A DNA stretch of 64,000 nt from GW2011-AR15 sp964428335 (GCA_964428335.1 CAYRXW010000009.1:1-64000); one strand, 5' to 3'; shown: positions 25,855 to 35,235, counted from the first letter of the stretch. A program made the numbers and translations. Notes: generated by a model not told the origin, from the sequence alone.

Positions 25855-27063
25855 ATGAAAGAAGATTTTTGGATTGCTTTCCAAAGCCTGAAGCAAAGGA
25901 AGCTTAGAAGCTGGCTTACAATGATTGGGATATTCATAGGTATAGCTGCTGTTGTTTCTTTGATTGGCTTAGGAGAAGGGCTTAGGGTTGCAATAACATC
26001 GCAATTCGGTTTTCTTGGCACAGACATATTAAGTGTCCAGGCTTCCGGGATAAATTTCGGGCCACCTGGCCAGGGTGCTGTCAACCCATTAAAGGAAGAA
26101 CTAATTGGAAAGATTGAGAATATAAATGGTGTGGAAGCAAGCTTTGGAAGGCTTATTGAATCCGGTATCATGGAATATAATGATGAGCAATATGTCGGTT
26201 TCGTTGCATCTGTTCCTGAAGGCGAAAACAGGAAGAACTTTGAAAAGATGGTCAACATCAATGCTGAAGAAGGCAGGATGCTTAGGGATTCTGACGCAGG
26301 AAAGGTCGTCCTTGGAAGCAGCTTTTCAAAAGAAGATTATTTTGGAAAACGTGTTTTTTTAGGAGACACCTTAACTATTAACCAAAAAGATTATGTTGTT
26401 TTAGGAATCTTAGAGAAAAAAGGCAGTTTCATCTTTGATAGCGCAGTTCTTATGAATGAGAAGGATGTCAGGGACCTTTATGGCGATGATGACTTCATGG
26501 ATGTCATTGCAATTAAAGTTAAGGATGAAAAGAATATAGATAATGTCAAGGAGAATGTTGAAAAGCTTTTAAGAAAAGAAAGGGACGTTAAAATAGGAGA
26601 AGAAGATTTTGAAGTAGATACACCTGCAAACGCTCTTGAATCATTAAACCAGACTCTTTTTGCTGTACAGCTTTTTGTATATATCATCGCACTTATTTCT
26701 ATTGTTGTTGGCGGAATTGGAATAATGAATACTATGTATACTGCTGTCCTTGAAAGAACAAAGGAAATAGGGATTATGAAAGCTATAGGCGCAAGGAACT
26801 CGACAATATTCAGGCTTTTTTTCATTGAATCAGGATTTTTAGGATTAGTTGGAGGAATAATCGGAACATTAATTGGAGTTAGCCTAGCATATGGTTTTGC
26901 GTTCATCGGAAGGGTTTCTGGTTTTGATCTTATCCAGGCATATGTAAGCCCATACCTGATTTTAGGTGCCCTCTTATTCTCATTTATACTTGGAACCTTC
27001 TTTGGTGTGCTTCCTGCAATCAGTGCTGCAAAAATGCAGCCCGTGGAGGCATTAAGAAAATGA
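25855..27063 (+). CDS. MacB/FtsX-type ABC permease 1
   Basis: A 402-residue permease. One N-terminal membrane helix is followed by a large extracellular MacB periplasmic-core-like domain (about 45-270). Three C-terminal helices carry the FtsX motif TAVLERTKEIGIMKAIGA and end ISAAKMQPVEALRK. This topology is that of mechanotransmission ABC transporters. It overlaps the second permease by 4 bp; the two probably form a heterodimer with the ATPase at 23882-24562. Confidence 0.92.
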   Translation: MKEDFWIAFQSLKQRKLRSWLTMIGIFIGIAAVVSLIGLGEGLRVAITSQFGFLGTDILSVQASGINFGPPGQGAVNPLKEELIGKIENINGVEASFGRLIESGIMEYNDEQYVGFVASVPEGENRKNFEKMVNINAEEGRMLRDSDAGKVVLGSSFSKEDYFGKRVFLGDTLTINQKDYVVLGILEKKGSFIFDSAVLMNEKDVRDLYGDDDFMDVIAIKVKDEKNIDNVKENVEKLLRKERDVKIGEEDFEVDTPANALESLNQTLFAVQLFVYIIALISIVVGGIGIMNTMYTAVLERTKEIGIMKAIGARNSTIFRLFFIESGFLGLVGGIIGTLIGVSLAYGFAFIGRVSGFDLIQAYVSPYLILGALLFSFILGTFFGVLPAISAAKMQPVEALRK

Positions 27064-28265
27064 AACTGGAGCTTTTTAGTTACGCAGTTTCTAATATTAT
27101 ACATAGAAGCACCAGGTCCTTTCTTACAGTGCTTTCTATATTAATCGGCATCATGGCAATATTTGCCCTGATAAGTTTTGGAATAGGGATACAGAAGTAT
27201 GTTGATGATGTTGCAAAAGAAGCAGGGGCTGACAAGCTGTTCATACAGGCAAAGGGATATGGTGCGGTTGATGATACTTTTGCAATATCCAGCCAGGATC
27301 TTAACATTATTAAAAAAGTAAAAGGTGTTGAGAACGCAGTAGGACTTTACATGAAGGTTGGTGAAATAAAGTTCAAGGATGAAGGTGAATATCATTTCAT
27401 AATGGGAATGGATCCAAAAGACAATGATTTTGTCCAGGAATCATTTGGGATTGAAATGTTTAAGGGAAGGTCTTTAAAAAAAGGAGAGCTTGGAAAAATA
27501 ACAGTAGGATATAACTACCAGTTTAAAGATAAAGTATTCTCAAGGCCAATTGATGTCGGGGATAAAGTCCTTATCAATGATGCGCCTTTTGAAGTTGTAG
27601 GAATCACAACGCAAATAGGGAACCCTGAAGATGATGCAAACATATACATGACTGAAGATGCAATGACCTTGCTTTTTCCAGAACTAAAGGACAGGTATTC
27701 GCTGGTTATAGCAAATGCAGAGAGCAGCATAAATCCTGGGGAACTTGCCGAGAAAGTCTCTGAAAGACTAAGAAAATTTAAGGATCAGGAAAAAGGGAAG
27801 GAAGATTTTGAAGTCCAGACTTTTGAAGATGCAATAAAGACATTCACTTCAGTTATAGGAATAATTAACGGCGTGCTTATATTGATTGCATTAATTTCTG
27901 TTCTTGTTGCATCAGTAAATATCATGAATACAATGTATACTGCAGTCTTAGAGAGGACCAAAGAGATAGGGACTATGAAAGCAATTGGGGCAACAAATGC
28001 TGAAATAAGGGATATATTTGTGATTGAATCCGGAATGCTTGGAATCACTGGTGGAATTTTAGGGATTTTGCTTGGCTATCTTGTAGCAAAAACAGGAGGA
28101 AGTATTGCTGCAGGTGCTGGTTTTTCAGCTCTTCAGCCCGTTTTCCCGCTTTCGCTTATATTCGGATGCCTGTTATTCTCTGTTTCAATTGGAGCACTCT
28201 CCGGCCTATTTCCTGCTATCCAGGCATCGAAGCAAAAACCAGTAGACGCACTTAGATACGAGTGA
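27060..28265 (+). CDS. MacB/FtsX-type ABC permease 2
   Basis: A 401-residue paralogue of the preceding permease with the same layout: an N-terminal helix (FLTVLSILIGIMAIFALISFG), a large outside domain, and three C-terminal helices with TAVLERTKEIGTMKAIGA and the closing SKQKPVDALRYE. Two different permease genes in tandem suggest a heterodimeric transporter. The following gene starts only 4 nt after the stop. Confidence 0.92.
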   Translation: MKLELFSYAVSNIIHRSTRSFLTVLSILIGIMAIFALISFGIGIQKYVDDVAKEAGADKLFIQAKGYGAVDDTFAISSQDLNIIKKVKGVENAVGLYMKVGEIKFKDEGEYHFIMGMDPKDNDFVQESFGIEMFKGRSLKKGELGKITVGYNYQFKDKVFSRPIDVGDKVLINDAPFEVVGITTQIGNPEDDANIYMTEDAMTLLFPELKDRYSLVIANAESSINPGELAEKVSERLRKFKDQEKGKEDFEVQTFEDAIKTFTSVIGIINGVLILIALISVLVASVNIMNTMYTAVLERTKEIGTMKAIGATNAEIRDIFVIESGMLGITGGILGILLGYLVAKTGGSIAAGAGFSALQPVFPLSLIFGCLLFSVSIGALSGLFPAIQASKQKPVDALRYE

Positions 28266-28269
28266 AAAA

Positions 28270-28707
28270 ATGAAAATAATGCATTTCCTTGAAATGAGGG
28301 TCTTTTCAAAAGAGGCAGATAATGAAGGACATATCAAGGAAAAAATCAAAAAACTGTTTCCATTTGAAAAATTGAAAATTGAAGAATCAATAGTAGAAGG
28401 ATTTGAAGAGAAGAAAATAAAAATTTTCAAGGTTAATATTACAAAAAATGCAGAAATGACTTCAGCTGTTAAATCACTTATATCCAGCTTCTCAGCTGAA
28501 CAAAAAAAACTTATTTGTTCACAGATTGAAAGCAGACTGGACAGTTCTCTTAATTTTTATCTGAGGCTTGATAAAGAGAAGCTGCTAAATAATGAATATG
28601 AGATAGTAGATCATGGGAATTGCTTTCATTTCAGGTTTTCAATTGCTACATATCCGCACAGCAGGGATAAAGCAATAGAAATAATAAAAGATATGTTTAA
28701 ACATTAG
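28270..28707 (+). CDS. DUF54/COG1325-type predicted RNA-binding protein
   Basis: A 145-residue cytoplasmic protein with an alternating beta-alpha pattern: an N-terminal strand HFLEMRVFSKEADN, then EGFEEKKIKIFKV, and a C-terminal half with GNCFHFRFSIATYPHSRDKA. This is the pattern of the small archaeal family often described as a predicted exosome-associated or RNA-binding protein (DUF54). It sits 4 nt after the permease genes but is unlikely to share their function. It probably just shares a transcript. Confidence 0.75.
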   Translation: MKIMHFLEMRVFSKEADNEGHIKEKIKKLFPFEKLKIEESIVEGFEEKKIKIFKVNITKNAEMTSAVKSLISSFSAEQKKLICSQIESRLDSSLNFYLRLDKEKLLNNEYEIVDHGNCFHFRFSIATYPHSRDKAIEIIKDMFKH

Positions 28708-29183
28708 TTCTTGCAGATATCCAACCTTACAATTATTGGTGGTGGTGGTGGTATATAATAAAACCCTGGCTGCTCTTTTTCTGAAAAATCCCCGCATCCT
28801 GGTGTTGATATGTCATTAATCAGCTTTTCAGAACCTTTTTTTTCAACAGTAAGCCTATATGATCTTTCCTGTTTTAAAAGAGTTGCTTCAAGGGCATTTT
28901 TCATTGTTTCTTCTGCATATGCGCAGCAGTTTTTCATGCTGCCACACAAATCTTTCCTGTTGCTGTAGCAGTCCTTTAATATATCTGAAACTATGACATT
29001 CTGGGCTGTTTTTGTATTCATTAACGTGTTTAAAAAACTCTGAGCAAGCTTTGGGTCTACAAACGTGCCTTTCTGCGAGTCCTTTGGCTTAAGCCTTTGC
29101 CCTATCATGAAAAACAATCCTATCACAAGAAGAATTACAATGACTACAATTCCTATTATCTCTGTCTGCCCTTTTCTTCTCAT
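28704..29183 (-). CDS. Pilin-like small surface protein
   Basis: About 159 residues. Two in-frame ATGs lie at the start; the ATG at 29186 gives a 4-bp overlap with the upstream gene and the one at 29183 is one codon shorter. The N-terminus RRKGQTEIIG followed by a 20-residue hydrophobic helix has the look of an archaeal class III (prepilin) signal, with cleavage expected near the Gly. The rest contains six cysteines (CYSNRKDLCGSMKNCC region), a PPPPP run near the C-terminus and LDICKN at the end. It is the last of five genes in the surface-appendage operon 28704-34125. Confidence 0.65.
   Translation of the reverse strand: MRRKGQTEIIGIVVIVILLVIGLFFMIGQRLKPKDSQKGTFVDPKLAQSFLNTLMNTKTAQNVIVSDILKDCYSNRKDLCGSMKNCCAYAEETMKNALEATLLKQERSYRLTVEKKGSEKLINDISTPGCGDFSEKEQPGFYYIPPPPPIIVRLDICKN
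28738..28752 (-). repeat. GGT triplet run encoding five prolines
   Basis: Five GGT triplets on the forward strand encode PPPPP close to the C-terminus of the pilin-like protein. It is the second in-frame GGT run in the window, again inside an exported protein. Confidence 0.75.
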
Positions 29184-29725
29184 CATTCATACACCTCTAA
29201 AAGAATCATCCCGAAGTAATTATTGTTTTCTACAACATCTTTGAGCAGAACCGGGAACTCTAATTTTTTTACGCCCTTATAATCAGGTTTTGGATTATCA
29301 TAAACAAGCCATTCCTTTACAACTCGTTTATCTGCTGCTGTTTCAGGGCTTGGGTCATATTGAGTTATCTTTATCTTTGTATTTCCAAGAAGCGAAGGAT
29401 AATAAAGCCTGTCTTTCTTTAATTTTTCAGTAAACGCTTCAATCTTATAGACATCAAAGCAATCCGGGTCTATATTATTATTGTCTGAACACTGCATCTC
29501 AGGAAGGATATTAATTATCTGTGCCTTTTTAATCATGTCAAGCTCTTTGAACTCCTCAAGCTTGTCCTTTTGCTCAGCCCTTTGATTTGCAATTACAAAT
29601 ATAAATGCAACTGCAAGGATTGCAAAAACTATAAGTAGCATAAAAACATTTTCCATTATCTGAAGCTGTGCTTTCTTTTGATACATTGGCTTTTCAAAAG
29701 CTCTTTTTATTTTTTGGAAATTCAT
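29183..29725 (-). CDS. Pilin-like surface protein
   Basis: A 180-residue protein. After a short basic leader (a possible second start is Met14, MYQKKAQ) comes KKAQLQIMENVFMLLIVFAI, a prepilin-like signal and helix. The remaining 130 residues are soluble, with Cys pairs near residues 78 and 88 (MQCSDNN, DPDCFDV) and a mainly beta C-terminus. Ala replaces the usual Gly before the cleavage site, which archaeal prepilin peptidases often accept. It overlaps the next gene by 4 bp and is separated from the previous one by 1 nt. Confidence 0.62.
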   Translation of the reverse strand: MNFQKIKRAFEKPMYQKKAQLQIMENVFMLLIVFAILAVAFIFVIANQRAEQKDKLEEFKELDMIKKAQIINILPEMQCSDNNNIDPDCFDVYKIEAFTEKLKKDRLYYPSLLGNTKIKITQYDPSPETAADKRVVKEWLVYDNPKPDYKGVKKLEFPVLLKDVVENNNYFGMILLEVYE

Positions 29726-29726
29726 T

Positions 29727-30740
29727 CTAGTACACCGTTGGGCATGATTTTTTATTTATTTCAGTATTTAGCGCCTGCAACTGGTCCTTTATTGATTTTA
29801 CCTGCGACAGCTTCTCTTTTGTTATTTCGCTTTCTGAAGTCACTGAACTAAGGCTAGTTAAGAGAGATTCTGCCTGGTTGTAATAATCAGGACTGCATAG
29901 AGGCATGAGCTTTGACCTCCTTATTGCCCGGACTCTCTCAATCAGTATGCCTGAGAACATGTTCATCCTCTTTATGGCTTTCTCCATGTTGCATTTATAG
30001 GTGCCATAATTCTCAGAATAGACTGCTGCAATAAGCGTTGCATCATCAATGTAATAGCTTTCTCCTTCAAGCTCAAAGCTGCTGCCTGATTTTTCATAGA
30101 ACTTGAGGTTTCCATCTGAATAGAAAAGCGCCTTAACATCCTTGTCTTTTAACTTATTTAATGAATTGTGCAAATTATAATTTTCTGGAGATTCTGATGA
30201 GGAAAGAAACTTTACCTTATAGTAATTTTCATTTTCAAAACTAAGAGTATTGTCCACATTTTCACTTGTCAGGTGTTCTGGCAGCTTTGAATAAATGTCA
30301 TTTGAACCAACTGAAACATAAGCTACTTCTGGACTTGTCAAATATAAAAAGTAGTTCACCCTAAACGGCATGTCCCACCCAAGCGAATACGACAGAATGT
30401 TTCGTTTTATCAGGTTAGGACTAAATAGAGGAACATATTCTGTAGATCTCCCGCCTAAATCAGACCCTTTAATAGTGTAAAAATTGCAGTTATCCTCATC
30501 GGCAGAAACTTCTAGCTCTAGGCCTGGAAGGGTGATTGCGTTTTCTGTATTTTCTGATGCCTGAACACTTGTAAATATACCATCAAAATAATTTATTGCG
30601 TCAATGCTTAATTTAGTGCTTTCTGTTTTTTTAACCCCTAAAGCTATGTTTACAAAAATTGCGAGTATTATAGCTCCGATTACTGCAACATAAATCCAGT
30701 TAAACTGTATCTGCACCTGTGCTTTTTTTCCCTTTAACAT
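29727..30740 (-). CDS. Larger pilin-like surface protein
   Basis: About 337 residues from the ATG at 30740, whose codon overlaps the upstream stop (ATGTTAA). An upstream ATG at 30767 would add 9 residues but cause a 34-nt overlap. The N-terminal LKGKKAQVQIQFNWIYVAV reads as a basic leader, the KAQ cleavage site and a hydrophobic helix. The outside part is about 300 residues of mixed structure with a few cysteines (SADEDNCNF, YKCNMEK, MPLCSPDYY, KKSCPTVY). Pilin-like units of such size often sit at the tip of a filament. No enzymatic motif is seen. Confidence 0.6.
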   Translation of the reverse strand: MLKGKKAQVQIQFNWIYVAVIGAIILAIFVNIALGVKKTESTKLSIDAINYFDGIFTSVQASENTENAITLPGLELEVSADEDNCNFYTIKGSDLGGRSTEYVPLFSPNLIKRNILSYSLGWDMPFRVNYFLYLTSPEVAYVSVGSNDIYSKLPEHLTSENVDNTLSFENENYYKVKFLSSSESPENYNLHNSLNKLKDKDVKALFYSDGNLKFYEKSGSSFELEGESYYIDDATLIAAVYSENYGTYKCNMEKAIKRMNMFSGILIERVRAIRRSKLMPLCSPDYYNQAESLLTSLSSVTSESEITKEKLSQVKSIKDQLQALNTEINKKSCPTVY

Positions 30741-31240
30741 GTTTGTGTCTGTTCCTTTTTTAGGCATGCTTTTCTGCCTTTTCCTTCAAACCATACATAC
30801 ATAAGTCCTGAATTTTCTATGCAAAGGTAGTCTGAAAAAACATTTAAGTCTTCTACATAAAAAGAATCTTCAATTTTTCCTTCATTTATCAGGAAAACAT
30901 TTTTTTGAACATTGTCCTCAATATTATATTTTATAAATGAATTTCCGGCAATGCTTGAATCAATGTCAAATTCATTATTATCATTCATGGAATCAATAAA
31001 ACAGATATCTTTTATCTGGTCAGGCAAAGAGAATTCGTATTTTTTTATGGAACCATAATCCCTTGCCATTTTACTCACAGTTGAAGAAAAATCAGACTTA
31101 AAATCATCTATAGGCGCTTTTGATGTAACACTCATAACTGTTGTTATTCCTTTATATCCAACTAATAGAATTATACCTATTATTATTGCAGATAAGATGT
31201 AAGTAAAAACCTGTGATGAAACTTCAGCTTTCTTTTTCAT
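30734..31240 (-). CDS. Pilin-like surface protein
   Basis: A 168-residue protein. KKKAEVSSQVFTYILSAIII shows a basic leader, a KAE cleavage-like site and a long hydrophobic helix. The soluble part includes four or five cysteines (IKDICFID, DYLCIEN, KACLKKEQTQTC), with disulfides likely. Its ATG overlaps the stop of the 962-residue gene by 4 bp. Belongs to the same operon as the three other small pilin-like genes. Confidence 0.62.
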   Translation of the reverse strand: MKKKAEVSSQVFTYILSAIIIGIILLVGYKGITTVMSVTSKAPIDDFKSDFSSTVSKMARDYGSIKKYEFSLPDQIKDICFIDSMNDNNEFDIDSSIAGNSFIKYNIEDNVQKNVFLINEGKIEDSFYVEDLNVFSDYLCIENSGLMYVWFEGKGRKACLKKEQTQTC

Positions 31241-34125
31241 TTTCTCTCCCTTTTCCTGATTTTTTCTATTTCTTCAAAAGCATCTTCTTCGGATATGTCA
31301 TCAAGCCTGTTAAAGATCTTATTATTATCCATTTCTTCTTTTTTTACTTTTTTCTTCTGGCTAGGAACCTGGTAAACCGGCTGGATTTTTTCAGACGATG
31401 TTTCCTTTTTATCTGATTTCTGCTGCTGATTTGCGAATTCATCAAATATTGAAGACATCTGCCTAAGCTTAATCTCCTCTCTTTTTTTCTTGATTTCCAT
31501 ATCAAGATTTTCTCCTTTTTTAGCAAACGGCTTAAAATCAGAAACTGTACCCATAGCTGGCTGTGAATAGACTGCTTTTGGCTGCTCTATTTCTTTTTTT
31601 GCTTTTCCAAAATCAAGCTTGAATTCTTTTTTTGCCTGACCTAAAGGAGATGAAAATGGCTGTGACTTTGGAGCATTGAAACTAGCAGGCTTCGCTGGAG
31701 AATATGCTGGCCTTTCTTTCTTTTTGGTGTTTTTCAAATATAAGAAAACCCCACCAACTAAAAGAGCAAGACCTAATATTATCATGATAATATTAAGTGT
31801 GTAGGACTTTGGAAAATCTGACGATTTATTAGGGTTGGTCCCTTTTTTTATTTCCAAATCATCTGAATATCCATCTCCGTCTGTATCTTCTTTAGATATG
31901 CTTGTCTTGTGCTTAAGGCATTCATCCTTATTACTTAAAGTGTCGCCATCCTTGTCTTCACTTGCATCACCTGAATCATCTTTGTCTAATCCACATTCAT
32001 CTTCTTTTATGTCAGATATTTTGTCACCATCTGAATCAAGGTTTTCATCTATAGGGAAAGAAGTGCTATCTGTTGGAGAAGTGTTATCTTCAACCTCAAG
32101 ATTATCCTCAAATCCATCCATATCTGTATCCCTGCTGTTCATATCTGTCTTGTAGGTTAGGCATTCCTCTTCATTTGAAAGAGTATCTCCGTCATTGTCT
32201 GCTGCAGAATCAGAAACATTGAATGGATTAAGCTTACAATCCAATTCAACAAAATCTTTCATTCCGTCCTTATCGCTGTCCATATTTTCAGGATGGCAAT
32301 CCAAGACTGGATTTCTTGTGCAGTTATTCAGGCAAATTTCAACAGTTTTATTCAGGCAGCAGTTTTGCCCTGCACATTTCTCAAAGGTAAGATTATACAT
32401 CCCTTTTACTGTTTTATTTTTGCTATCTGTTAGACTATAGCAAACCTGAGCATCCTTAATCATAGTAAATTTCGCGCTGTATTTCAGGTATGGGCATGTT
32501 CCGCATGAAGTGCAGCTTGAATTCAAAAAGGAATACTGGGTATTTACACAACTGCCATCATCATCTTTGCATATCATTCCAATTATAACTCCATTTTCCG
32601 TAAGTATTGATGTGACGTTAAGATATGGATCCTTGTTTCCCTTGCATTTGTCACTGGTATCAAGAAGGATTGTTGTGCCTAATGTTTTTGCCTTTGTTCC
32701 GTTATTTGTAGCTTCATCTATAGCATAAACTTCCCAAAAATACTGTTTTCCTCGTTCAAATGCTTTTTCAACAGAAAAGCTTGTTTTGTCGGTTATATTA
32801 CGTGAAATGATATTGTTTGAAGAATCAATAAGCTTCACAACGTACTTTGAGATGCCTACATTGTCTGTTGAGGAATATGATGCATTAAGCCTAATCACGC
32901 TACAGGTTTCGCTTTCAGCGTTGATCAAAGGTGCTGTTGGTATTTTGGTATCTACTGTAAAAACTAGCTCATCTTCTATAGTTGACAGGTCCTTAAAGAT
33001 GCAAAGGTATTCAAGCACGTACTCTTTTCCGTCGCTTAAATTGTTTAGCTGCAGGTAATGTATTTTTGCGTCCCTTGGTGAAAACTCATTTAGGTATCCT
33101 TCACCATATTTGCAGGTGGAATCCTTGTTTGTCACAAGCTTTATTTCAGGACTTGTTGTATGGGCATATTTTTCAGGAAGTATTTCAGTAATCTGGTTTA
33201 AGACTGATAAATCCACATCAAAAGTTATTACTGAAGTTGCAAATTTTTCAGCCTTGTTCATGCAGTAAGTAAAAAAAGTATAAGTTTTCCTGTCCTCAAT
33301 TCTTGGGTTTGATACTTGATCATATGTCCTTTTTGTCTCTAATGAAAAATTTTCAATCTTGACATCATTGAAAAGCACAAATAAATCACCTGAGTATTCC
33401 TCTGTTAGGTATTTGCATACTGACTTATCGTCTGTTTTTGTTATCAGATCCACCTTAAGTGTCTCTATGACAGGGCTTGGATCTGCCACAGCTGAAAGTA
33501 TCTTAATTGGTGTGCTATCAACAGAGAGTGCTACTTCCTTTGGAAAAAGGTCATTGGCATATCCTTTGTCTGTCTTGCAGTAAATGTAAATTTTTGTTTC
33601 TATCACTTCATTTATTGTAACTGCTGAAGTGTGTGTCTTGCCATCTGAAGATTTAGTGAAAATCTGGGAAGTACTTACAATGCTATCAAACTTGTCTGTG
33701 CTGCTTGTGCTCCTTTTGCAGACTGATGAGTTCTGAGTCGAAACCTTTAAGTCAAATGCTTTTATTGGAGAGGTTCCATATTTTGGGTTTACCAAAGTTA
33801 TCTTGTTAGCGCTTTCTTTTGGAATTATCAAAGGATTTGTAGCATTTGCCCCATGAAAAGACTCAACATAATCTGTAAACCCATCTGAATCAGTGTCATT
33901 TTTCTTAGGGTTTGTACCTATTTTAAATTCATCAATATTCCTAAGTAAATCACCATCTGGGTCATCAAGTGATGTAAAGCTTCCATTTCCAAAATATTTG
34001 AACTCCCAATTGTCATCCAAAAAATCCTCATCATCATCTATAAAAGCATAAGAGACATATGATAAAATTAGAATGAAAACTAAAAATAGATATGCTGATT
34101 TTTTAAAAGATAATATTTCACCCAC
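31237..34125 (-). CDS. 962-residue surface protein with TSP3-type calcium repeats
   Basis: A large membrane-anchored outside protein. A signal or anchor segment covers residues 9-28. A first calcium-type repeat (DPDGDLLRNIDEFKIGTNP, then DTDSDGFTDYVE) follows near 55-90. Several Ig/FN3-like beta domains lie at about 100-560, then a cysteine-rich patch (about 530-620). A block of TSP3 repeats runs to about 780 (SDKDGMKDFVE, DNDGDTLSNEEE, DTDMDGFEDNLE, DTDGDGYSDDLE). One transmembrane helix (IIMIILGLALLVGGVFLYL) and a 155-residue charged cytoplasmic tail with coiled-coil tendency complete it. It heads the operon of four pilin-like genes and may be the adhesin or base of a surface filament. TSP3 repeats bind calcium and stiffen such proteins. 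Confidence 0.78.
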   Translation of the reverse strand: MGEILSFKKSAYLFLVFILILSYVSYAFIDDDEDFLDDNWEFKYFGNGSFTSLDDPDGDLLRNIDEFKIGTNPKKNDTDSDGFTDYVESFHGANATNPLIIPKESANKITLVNPKYGTSPIKAFDLKVSTQNSSVCKRSTSSTDKFDSIVSTSQIFTKSSDGKTHTSAVTINEVIETKIYIYCKTDKGYANDLFPKEVALSVDSTPIKILSAVADPSPVIETLKVDLITKTDDKSVCKYLTEEYSGDLFVLFNDVKIENFSLETKRTYDQVSNPRIEDRKTYTFFTYCMNKAEKFATSVITFDVDLSVLNQITEILPEKYAHTTSPEIKLVTNKDSTCKYGEGYLNEFSPRDAKIHYLQLNNLSDGKEYVLEYLCIFKDLSTIEDELVFTVDTKIPTAPLINAESETCSVIRLNASYSSTDNVGISKYVVKLIDSSNNIISRNITDKTSFSVEKAFERGKQYFWEVYAIDEATNNGTKAKTLGTTILLDTSDKCKGNKDPYLNVTSILTENGVIIGMICKDDDGSCVNTQYSFLNSSCTSCGTCPYLKYSAKFTMIKDAQVCYSLTDSKNKTVKGMYNLTFEKCAGQNCCLNKTVEICLNNCTRNPVLDCHPENMDSDKDGMKDFVELDCKLNPFNVSDSAADNDGDTLSNEEECLTYKTDMNSRDTDMDGFEDNLEVEDNTSPTDSTSFPIDENLDSDGDKISDIKEDECGLDKDDSGDASEDKDGDTLSNKDECLKHKTSISKEDTDGDGYSDDLEIKKGTNPNKSSDFPKSYTLNIIMIILGLALLVGGVFLYLKNTKKKERPAYSPAKPASFNAPKSQPFSSPLGQAKKEFKLDFGKAKKEIEQPKAVYSQPAMGTVSDFKPFAKKGENLDMEIKKKREEIKLRQMSSIFDEFANQQQKSDKKETSSEKIQPVYQVPSQKKKVKKEEMDNNKIFNRLDDISEEDAFEEIEKIRKRERK

Positions 34126-34165
34126 TTTTACTCTTATAAGAAGCCCATTGGTTTAAATAGTTTTC

Positions 34166-34789
34166 TTAGTAAAAAGAGATATTTCGTACTGGCTTTTTCA
34201 GCTCTTTTTTTAATAATCTTGCCTCTTTTGACAGTTTTTCCCATAAAAACCCCATATATGCATTTCCTATTTTCAGGCTTTCTTTGCAATCTAAATTACA
34301 CGGGAAATGGCTAAGAAGGCAAAAATCCTCGCTAATCCTAAATATATTGTTCTGATATGGAAAACTAGTTCCAATGGAATTTTTTAATACTGAAATTTGG
34401 TAGTTGTTGTCCAGCTTAGAGATGAAAGGATATTCTTTTTCAAAAAAAAGAGAGCAGCATTTTGGATAACCTAAAGTCAGGCCTAGGTTAAAATGGTCCA
34501 TAGTTATTTCAAAATATGCTGCTTTATTGGCTAAAAGCTCGTCTTTTGAGATATATGCAAACACCATCCCCTCACTGCTCAAAATCCCTTTATTTGAATA
34601 CCCTTTTTCTGTAGGAAGGACTTTATATTTTGACCTGACTAAAAAAAGCCTATTTTTTTCGCAGAAATTTATTACTTCTTTTAATTCATTCTCAAAAAAA
34701 CCCTGCCTGACAACAGGCTTTAAATTATTTAGCAGATAAATTATCTCAAGGCTTTTGCACCTTGTCAAAAAGACACTCCCTAGACTCAT
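34166..34789 (-). CDS. DUF483-like protein
   Basis: A 207-residue soluble protein with the motif LGYPKCCSLFFEKEYP and further cysteines (FCLLSHFPCNLDCKES), a pattern I associate with the archaeal family DUF483. The conserved GYPxCC followed by the CNLDC cluster could bind a metal or iron-sulfur cluster. No function is established. The gene lies alone between the surface-protein operon and the small TSP3 protein. Confidence 0.6.
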   Translation of the reverse strand: MSLGSVFLTRCKSLEIIYLLNNLKPVVRQGFFENELKEVINFCEKNRLFLVRSKYKVLPTEKGYSNKGILSSEGMVFAYISKDELLANKAAYFEITMDHFNLGLTLGYPKCCSLFFEKEYPFISKLDNNYQISVLKNSIGTSFPYQNNIFRISEDFCLLSHFPCNLDCKESLKIGNAYMGFLWEKLSKEARLLKKELKKPVRNISFY

Positions 34790-34805
34790 TTCAAAAACAA
34801 AAAAA

Positions 34806-35120
34806 TTATTTTTTCTTTTTCTTGATTTTGGATAATATAACTACTCCAAGCAGCACAAGAAATGCAAGTATTATCACAGCTGTCATGATATAGAGAAAGT
34901 TTGGCTTATTTTTTATAACTGGATCTGTCCCTGCCTGAAATTCTTCAAGGTTAGTCTTCCCGTCATTATCAAAATCTCCATCTTCTTTTTGGCTTATGTT
35001 CCCAAAATTCCTGGCTTCCCAAACATCATCAACACCATCACCATCTGTGTCTTCAGCAAAAACAAGGAATGATGCAGCAATTAGATTAAACAGTAAAACC
35101 AGAGCGAGTAGCTTTTTCAT
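34806..35120 (-). CDS. Small membrane-anchored TSP3-repeat protein
   Basis: About 104 residues from the ATG at 35120, chosen because a clean signal peptide begins there (MKKLLALVLLFNLIAASFLV) and a TATA-like element (TTTAAATA on this strand) sits about 30 nt upstream. Longer upstream starts would add a long non-conserved segment. After the signal come calcium-type repeats EDTDGDGVDDVWEARNFGN and DFDNDGKTNLEEFQAGTDP, then one transmembrane helix and a lysine tail. It resembles a miniature of the N-terminus of the 962-residue protein, whose matching segment includes FKYFGNGSFTS and DPDGDLLRNIDEFKIGTNP. Confidence 0.72.
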   Translation of the reverse strand: MKKLLALVLLFNLIAASFLVFAEDTDGDGVDDVWEARNFGNISQKEDGDFDNDGKTNLEEFQAGTDPVIKNKPNFLYIMTAVIILAFLVLLGVVILSKIKKKKK

Positions 35121-35235
35121 AAGATAAATTATAAACAGGTAGTATTTAAATTTTTGTAGCTGCATTACTTTCAAAAAACACTTGCTAACTTTATTGTACA
35201 CAAAATTTTTAAAGACAGATTTATAGTAAAATGAG

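Noticed and set aside
26478..27104. 208-residue ORF opposite the first ABC permease
   Set aside because: Antisense shadow of FtsX-type coding sequence.
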